From the NCBI GenBank assembly GCA_003343605.1, contig QAKW01000019.1:1-17743 (forward strand): a stretch of 17,743 nt of DNA, written 5' to 3'. Shown piece by piece: positions 13,440 through 17,743 of this stretch (position 1 is the first letter of the stretch; the number at the start of each line of letters is the position of its first letter). The notes below the pieces were generated by a model, which ran no database searches, was not told the origin of the DNA, and saw only the letters and a program-made list of their open reading frames with translations. The position numbers and the translations under genes were made by a program. The DNA comes from Clostridiales bacterium. Lineage in GTDB: Bacteria; Bacillota; Clostridia; Oscillospirales; QAKW01.

Positions 13440-13463
13440 CCGCAGCTCTTCTAGGGGCTGCGG
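13440..13463 (+). other. Hairpin directly after rqcH
   Basis: CCGCAGC (13440-13446) pairs with GCTGCGG (13457-13463), extendable to 9 bp, 2 nt past the rqcH stop. No T-run follows, so alone it is not a canonical terminator. It may act together with the stronger hairpin just downstream or protect the mRNA 3' end. Confidence 0.5.
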
Positions 13464-13475
13464 CTCCCACAATGG

Positions 13476-13517
13476 AGCGCTGCGGCGGGAAGCATCCCGC
13501 CGCAGCGCTTGCCTTTT
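13476..13517 (+). terminator. Strong hairpin terminator at the rqcH/sigA convergence
   Basis: A perfect 15-bp inverted repeat (13476-13490 and 13495-13509) with an AGCA loop, then TGCCTTTT. The interrupted T-tract is suboptimal but the stem is very stable. On the minus strand no T-run follows, so it is a weaker candidate for ending the sigA operon, though no other minus-strand terminator is visible there. Confidence 0.7.
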
Positions 13518-13555
13518 ATGTAAGACGCCGGAACCACGCGCCTTTTTTGAATCGC

Positions 13556-14797
13556 TCAGTTATCCAGAAAATCCTTCAGCTTCCGGCTGCGGCTGGGATG
13601 TCTTAGCTTCCGCAGTGCTTTAGATTCGATCTGCCGGATCCGCTCACGGGTCACATTGAATTCCTTGCCGACCTCCTCAAGCGTTCGCTGGCGCCCATCA
13701 CGCAGGCCAAAGCGTAGCTCCAGCACCTTCGCCTCACGCGGTGTCAAGGTTGAGAGCACCTCCACCAGCTGCTCGCGCAGCATAATTTGGGAAGTGGCTT
13801 CTACCGGCGCGGGAATATCGTCATCGGGAATAAAATCGCCCAGATGGCTGTCTTCCTCTTCTCCGATCGGGGTTTCCAGCGAAACCGGATCCAGCGCGAT
13901 TTTTAAAATTTCACGTACCTTCTCTTCCGGTTGATTGATTTCCCGCGCAATCTCCTCGCTGGTTGGATCGCGCCCCAGCTCCTGCACCAGCTGGCGGGAT
14001 ACCCGCATCACCCGGTTGATGGTCTCAACCATATGAACCGGAATCCGGATGGTGCGGGCCTGATCCGCAATCGCGCGGGTAATGGCCTGCCGGATCCACC
14101 AGGTGGCATAAGTTGAAAACTTATAGCCCTTCTCATAATCGAATTTTTCCACGGCCTTGATCAGGCCAAGATTCCCCTCCTGAATCAGATCCAGAAAATG
14201 CATGCCTCTTCCAACATACCGTTTGGCGATGGAGACCACCAGCCTCAGATTCGCTTCCGAAAGCCGCTGCTTGGCACGTTCACCATCTTCCGCCAAATGG
14301 TTCAGCGCTTCCAGCTCCTCCGGGCTGAACTGCTCCGGCAGGGCTTCCATCGCCTCGCGGTCTTCTTCGCTGACACGACCGCCTTTCTCCCTGAGCTTCA
14401 TCAGCCGCAGCGTATTTTCGGCCTCGTTTCCGTTCATCATCCGTTTGGCCAGCGCGATTTCTTCTTCCCCGCTCAGCAGAGGAACCTTGCCGATCTCTTT
14501 GAGATAAACCTTCACGGGATCGTCTACCAGCGTATGCTCTGCGGCATCCGTCTGCCCGGCGTCTCCGTCTTTGGCTTCCACGATCTGCACGATATTCGTG
14601 ATATCCTCAATATCGTCTACCGTATCTTCAATGATCTCAATCCCCTGCTCTTCGATCATATCATAAAGCTTTTCAATCTGCTCCGGATCCAGGGCAACCT
14701 CATCCAGAATATCCATGATCTCCCGGTTGGTCAGAGACCCCTTGCTCTTTCCAAGCTCGATCAGCTCTTTATAAAATGATTTTTTTTCGATATTCAT
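13556..14797 (-). CDS. sigA: RNA polymerase primary sigma factor SigA/RpoD
   Basis: A 413-aa housekeeping sigma-70 factor. Regions in order: an N-terminal region 1.1-like helical part (about 1-75), region 1.2 DDPVKVYLKEIGKVPLLSGEEE (92-113), region 2 from RLVVSIAKRYVGRGM through the -10-reading YKFSTYATWWIRQAI (225-239), region 3 with IRIPVHMVE, and region 4 with LTPREAKVLELRFGL (351-365) and VTRERIRQIESKALRKLRHP (382-401). About 50 residues (122-172), rich in Glu and Arg, lie between regions 1.2 and 2.1, longer than the very short link in B. subtilis SigA. AAGGAG lies inside the end of dnaG, 2 nt separate the genes, and the dgt-dnaG-sigA order is a classic macromolecular-synthesis operon. 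Confidence 0.98.
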   Translation of the reverse strand: MNIEKKSFYKELIELGKSKGSLTNREIMDILDEVALDPEQIEKLYDMIEEQGIEIIEDTVDDIEDITNIVQIVEAKDGDAGQTDAAEHTLVDDPVKVYLKEIGKVPLLSGEEEIALAKRMMNGNEAENTLRLMKLREKGGRVSEEDREAMEALPEQFSPEELEALNHLAEDGERAKQRLSEANLRLVVSIAKRYVGRGMHFLDLIQEGNLGLIKAVEKFDYEKGYKFSTYATWWIRQAITRAIADQARTIRIPVHMVETINRVMRVSRQLVQELGRDPTSEEIAREINQPEEKVREILKIALDPVSLETPIGEEEDSHLGDFIPDDDIPAPVEATSQIMLREQLVEVLSTLTPREAKVLELRFGLRDGRQRTLEEVGKEFNVTRERIRQIESKALRKLRHPSRSRKLKDFLDN

Positions 14798-14799
14798 CC

Positions 14800-16551
14800 T
14801 TAATCTCCTTTAGTTTGAAGCCGCCGCATGATTTCCTCCGCCGAAAGCGCGCCGGGATCAATTTTTTTTGCTCCTTCGCTTTTAATGATTTGAATGCAGT
14901 CTGCCATCTGCCCCCAGGGATCGCCGTGCAGAACCGGTGCGTTGATCATAAAGGAGATCCGCGCCTGTTCCTTCTCATCAAACGCGCCGGCAAAAACCGG
15001 TGCAGCCGTATCGGGCGCGCCGGCGAATTCCTTAAGTAGAAATTCATAGACCCGGCGATTAAACGAGGTGATCCATTCTTCCGGAGGCAGCGCCGCGCGC
15101 AATTTTTCCCATAAATCCGGGTGGCGCACCAGCAGCGCGATCAGCATCTCTTCGCTTTTCGCCGCCCGAAGGGCCCCCGCACGCTCGGGATTTACACGGT
15201 CGTAAACGCCTTTGAGCTCCTGCTCCCCGGCCCGCACCGCCTTTTGCTGCACCGCGGCCGATTTGCGCTTTCTGATCCGCGCTGTTTCCGCGCGCACCGC
15301 CTCCGCACCAACATTCAGCTCCCGGCTGAGCTTGCCGATATATACGTCCCGCTCCACCGCGCTTTCCAAGCCTGCGATCACTTCTACAGCCTGCCTTAAG
15401 TATTCCACCTTCATCCCCGTATCATTCAGGTCCAGGCCGGCCTTCAGCTTGTCCAGCTCAAATTCAACCGGCGTTTTGGAATTTTTCAGCAGACGTTCGA
15501 ATCGCTCCCGCCCATACGTTTTTATAAACTCATCCGGATCCTTTGCACCCTGCATCTGCAGAACCCGAACCGGAATCCCGTTTTCTTCCAGGTAGCGAAT
15601 CGCCTTTTCGGTTGCCTTGAGCCCGGCGGAATCGTTATCAAAGGCGACCACCACCGTTTTGGCATACCGGGCCAAAATGCGTGCTTGTTCTTTGGTAAAC
15701 GCTGTGCCCAGCGGCGCCACGGCGCCGGTAAAACCCGCCTGGGAAAGAGAAACCACATCCAGATTTCCCTCGCAGAGAATCAGCAGGCCTTCCGGTTCAT
15801 TTTTCGCCAGGTGCAGGCCGAATACACAGTTGCCTTTGGTATAGATTTCCGTCTCCGGCGAGTTAAGGTATTTCGGCTGCCCTTCCCCGATGATTCGGCC
15901 TGAAAAGGCAACCACATTGCCTCTCAGATCAAATACCGGAAACATGACCCGCCCCCGGAATTTATCATAGGGCCTTACGCTTCGTTCCGATTTCGCCAGC
16001 AGGCCCGCCGCCAGCATTTCCTCCGGATAAAAGCCTTTTTCCCGCAAAAAATCCTTCAGCGCATAATAAGAGTCCGGCGCGTAACCCAGCCCATAGCGGA
16101 TAATGGCCTCCCGCCCGATTCCCCGGCCGGTTAAATAGCGCAGCCCCTCCGCGCCGGCCGGGCCTGTAAGAGTATCGAAAAAAAACCGGGCCGCGAGCCG
16201 GTGCATTTCATAAAGGCGCTCCCGCCGCTTCCTTCCGGCCAGATCGGCCTTCGCCTCCCGCTCGGGCAGCTCCATGCCCGCCCGCTCTGCCAGCAGCCGC
16301 ACGGCTTCCATGTAATCCAGGTTGTGATATTTCATTACAAAGGTAATCACATCCCCCCCTGCGCCGCAGCCAAAGCAATAAAAAGACGCAGTTTCCTCAA
16401 ATACCGTAAAGGAAGGCGTCTTCTCCCCGTGGAACGGGCAAAGCCCTGTATGCCGTGTTCCGTTTCGCTTCAGCTGCACCGCAGGCGCGATCACATCTAC
16501 TATATTATTGCGGTTTTTTAGCTCTGCCAGAAAACGGCTGTCGAGCGCCAT
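14800..16551 (-). CDS. dnaG: DNA primase DnaG
   Basis: A 583-aa primase that makes RNA primers at the replication fork with DnaB helicase. The N-terminal CHC2 zinc finger is CPFH (C38, H41) with CFGC (C59, C62). The catalytic core contains the RNA-polymerase motif and GRIIGEGQPKYLNSPET. The Toprim domain has CEGNLDVVSL with E261 and the metal-binding FDNDSAG with D305 and D307. The first Toprim motif reads EGNLD rather than the commoner EGYMD, but the Glu is kept. A C-terminal helicase-interaction domain spans about 440-583. Length is normal. The ATG directly abuts the dgt stop codon with AAAGGATGG upstream inside dgt, and sigA follows after 2 nt. Confidence 0.97.
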   Translation of the reverse strand: MALDSRFLAELKNRNNIVDVIAPAVQLKRNGTRHTGLCPFHGEKTPSFTVFEETASFYCFGCGAGGDVITFVMKYHNLDYMEAVRLLAERAGMELPEREAKADLAGRKRRERLYEMHRLAARFFFDTLTGPAGAEGLRYLTGRGIGREAIIRYGLGYAPDSYYALKDFLREKGFYPEEMLAAGLLAKSERSVRPYDKFRGRVMFPVFDLRGNVVAFSGRIIGEGQPKYLNSPETEIYTKGNCVFGLHLAKNEPEGLLILCEGNLDVVSLSQAGFTGAVAPLGTAFTKEQARILARYAKTVVVAFDNDSAGLKATEKAIRYLEENGIPVRVLQMQGAKDPDEFIKTYGRERFERLLKNSKTPVEFELDKLKAGLDLNDTGMKVEYLRQAVEVIAGLESAVERDVYIGKLSRELNVGAEAVRAETARIRKRKSAAVQQKAVRAGEQELKGVYDRVNPERAGALRAAKSEEMLIALLVRHPDLWEKLRAALPPEEWITSFNRRVYEFLLKEFAGAPDTAAPVFAGAFDEKEQARISFMINAPVLHGDPWGQMADCIQIIKSEGAKKIDPGALSAEEIMRRLQTKGD

Positions 16552-17559
16552 TTAAAGATCCCATCCTTTCGGCAGGTATATTTCCTTATAAAGATTCACA
16601 CTATAAGTATCGGTCATGCCCGCAAGATAATCAAGCGCAGCCCGTTCCTTGCCCTCCTGCTCCATCACCGGCCGGTATTCTGCAGGGATTTCTTCCGGGC
16701 ATTTCATAAAATGCCTGAATAGCCGCTGCAGCAGCCGTTCCGCTTTAGATTCTTCCGCTTTGGCGCGCGAGCCGGTATAAACCCGCTCAAACATGAAAGC
16801 GCGCAGCCTGTCCATCGCGGCACCGATTTCGGGATCGATTGCAATGCCGGGGCAGAGCGAAACCTGCCCGTTATTCAGGCTGTGATCCACTACCCCGCAA
16901 ACCAATGTGTTGATCCGGTCACCATGACTTTTCCCCAAAACGGCGGTTGCTTCGGCAGGAAGATCTTCTTCGTGGATAATTCCGCCGCGCAGCGCGTCAT
17001 CAATATCATGGTTGATATATGCGATCCGGTCGGAAAGCCGCACAACCTGCCCTTCGAAGGTTTCCGGCAGCCGGCCGCCTGTATGGCACTCCATTCCGTC
17101 GAGCACCTCATAAGTCAGGTTTAGGCGTTCCAGCACCCGCGCCACCCGCACGCTTTGCTCATTATGCCGAAACGGAATAGTGGAAATCGCGTCCAGCGCG
17201 CGTTCGCCGGCGTGCCCGAAAGGCGTATGCCCCAGATCATGCCCGAGAGCAATCGCTTCGGTCAGATCTTCATTGAGCCCCAAACAACGGGCGATGGTGC
17301 GGGCAATCTGCGAGACCTCCAGCGTATGCGTCAGCCGCGTGCGGTAATGATCCCCCGAAGGGCTTAAAAAAACCTGCGTTTTATGCTTCAGCCGCCGGAA
17401 TGCTTTTGAATGGATAATCCGGTCGCGGTCGCGGCTGTAGCAGGTGCGCAAAGGGCATGGTGCAAGCGCTTCCTCACGGCCTTTGCTGTTGCGGGAAAGC
17501 GCGGCGAAGGAAGAGAGCCTCTGGGCTTCGAGTTGTTCCTGCTGCTCACGATAATTCAT
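16552..17559 (-). CDS. dgt: Deoxyguanosinetriphosphate triphosphohydrolase-like HD protein
   Basis: A 335-aa HD-domain dNTP triphosphohydrolase, removing triphosphate from dNTPs (dGTP preferred in the named enzyme) and so trimming nucleotide pools. The HD metal site is visible: H78 in RLTHTLEV, H107-D108 in GHDLGHTPFGH, and a later Asp in SDRIAYINHDIDDA. The strong start block AFRRLKHKTQVF (53-64) is typical. It belongs to the short form (about 330-340 aa) common in Gram-positive bacteria rather than the 505-aa E. coli Dgt, so the exact dNTP preference is open. AGGAGG lies 8-9 nt before the ATG. It heads the dgt-dnaG-sigA operon; I could not find a convincing promoter in its 115-nt upstream region shared with the tRNA gene. 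Confidence 0.95.
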   Translation of the reverse strand: MNYREQQEQLEAQRLSSFAALSRNSKGREEALAPCPLRTCYSRDRDRIIHSKAFRRLKHKTQVFLSPSGDHYRTRLTHTLEVSQIARTIARCLGLNEDLTEAIALGHDLGHTPFGHAGERALDAISTIPFRHNEQSVRVARVLERLNLTYEVLDGMECHTGGRLPETFEGQVVRLSDRIAYINHDIDDALRGGIIHEEDLPAEATAVLGKSHGDRINTLVCGVVDHSLNNGQVSLCPGIAIDPEIGAAMDRLRAFMFERVYTGSRAKAEESKAERLLQRLFRHFMKCPEEIPAEYRPVMEQEGKERAALDYLAGMTDTYSVNLYKEIYLPKGWDL

Positions 17560-17630
17560 TTAACTTGTCCTCCTACTTACACTATACAAAAAATCAGACA
17601 AAATACCTTTATTTTATAAGAAAATTTTTC

Positions 17631-17659
17631 TTGACAAAAAAAGAAGCAGCCTGTATAAT
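17631..17659 (+). promoter_or_regulatory. Consensus sigma-A promoter of tRNA-Lys
   Basis: TTGACA (17631-17636), a 17-nt spacer and TATAAT (17654-17659): both hexamers perfect, as expected for a strong stable-RNA promoter. Transcription should begin near 17666, a few nucleotides before the tRNA 5' end. Confidence 0.92.
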
Positions 17660-17674
17660 GTATTAGCACTTGAT

Positions 17675-17743
17675 GATCCATTAGCTCAGCTGGCAGAGCA
17701 CATGACTTTTAATCATGGTGTCCGGAGTTCGATTCTCCGATGG
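17675..17743 (+). tRNA. tRNA-Lys (anticodon UUU), cut by the window end
   Basis: A complete cloverleaf except for the last acceptor bases: acceptor GATCCAT (17675-17681), TA, D-stem GCTC/GAGC, anticodon stem CATGA/TCATG around loop CTTTTAA with anticodon TTT, variable loop GTGTC, and T-arm CGGAG-TTCGATT-CTCCG. The 3' acceptor strand begins ATGG where the window stops, so the final three pairing bases, discriminator and any encoded CCA lie outside. It is preceded by a perfect promoter and may head a tRNA cluster. Confidence 0.96.

Noticed and set aside
17560..17630. Promoter for the dgt-dnaG-sigA operon
   Set aside because: Several -10-like hexamers (TATAGT, TATAAA) occur on the minus strand, but none has a -35 partner at 16-18 nt, so I could not choose one.

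Overview
The window looks like chromosomal DNA from a moderately GC-rich Gram-positive anaerobe of the class Clostridia, most likely an Oscillospirales (Clostridium cluster IV) gut bacterium. This rests on the dgt-dnaG-sigA and trmK-nif3-rqcH gene blocks, lipoproteins with Gram-positive style lipoboxes, A/G-rich Shine-Dalgarno sites, textbook sigma-A promoters, FAD-dependent ThyX, and a DUF2156 protein typical of Clostridia. The taxon is an inference from gene content; no database search was possible.

Left edge (1-444): no intact gene. Three consecutive hairpins (2-32, 33-58, 67-120) precede a 44-codon remnant of an XRE-type helix-turn-helix regulator (181-315, minus) that keeps a good ribosome binding site but stops just after the recognition helix. 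This is probably the scar of a lost accessory element. Next come two tandem minus-strand lipoproteins of the endonuclease/exonuclease/phosphatase (EEP) superfamily (445-1308 and 1396-2691), the second with a long Asn-rich spacer. A terminator lies between them.

Centre left (2692-4770): malQ (4-alpha-glucanotransferase) runs on the plus strand and ends at a strong terminator. Just beyond it is the most striking item in the window: a complete glmS ribozyme (about 4536-4686) with its own near-consensus sigma-A promoter (4470-4498) and an intrinsic terminator (4734-4769), but with no glmS or any other gene downstream. It appears to be a free-standing, metabolite-responsive self-cleaving RNA.

Centre (4768-9303): a minus-strand run of six genes, wecG/tagA-type glycosyltransferase - thyX - thymidylate kinase - DUF2156 - DJ-1/PfpI - CPBP membrane protease. 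The last four are linked by 4-17 nt overlaps. A strong terminator sits between wecG and the thyX ribosome binding site. wecG and the plus-strand alpha/beta hydrolase are divergently transcribed from a 123-nt region with two well-formed promoters.

Right (9311-17743): a plus-strand operon of alpha/beta hydrolase - trmK - nif3-like - rqcH (tRNA modification and ribosome quality control) converges, across a hairpin pair, on the minus-strand macromolecular-synthesis operon dgt - dnaG - sigA. The window ends inside a tRNA-Lys(UUU) gene that has a perfect consensus promoter. Functionally this half covers nucleotide supply and surveillance (dgt, thyX, tmk), replication priming, primary sigma factor, tRNA methylation and stalled-ribosome rescue.
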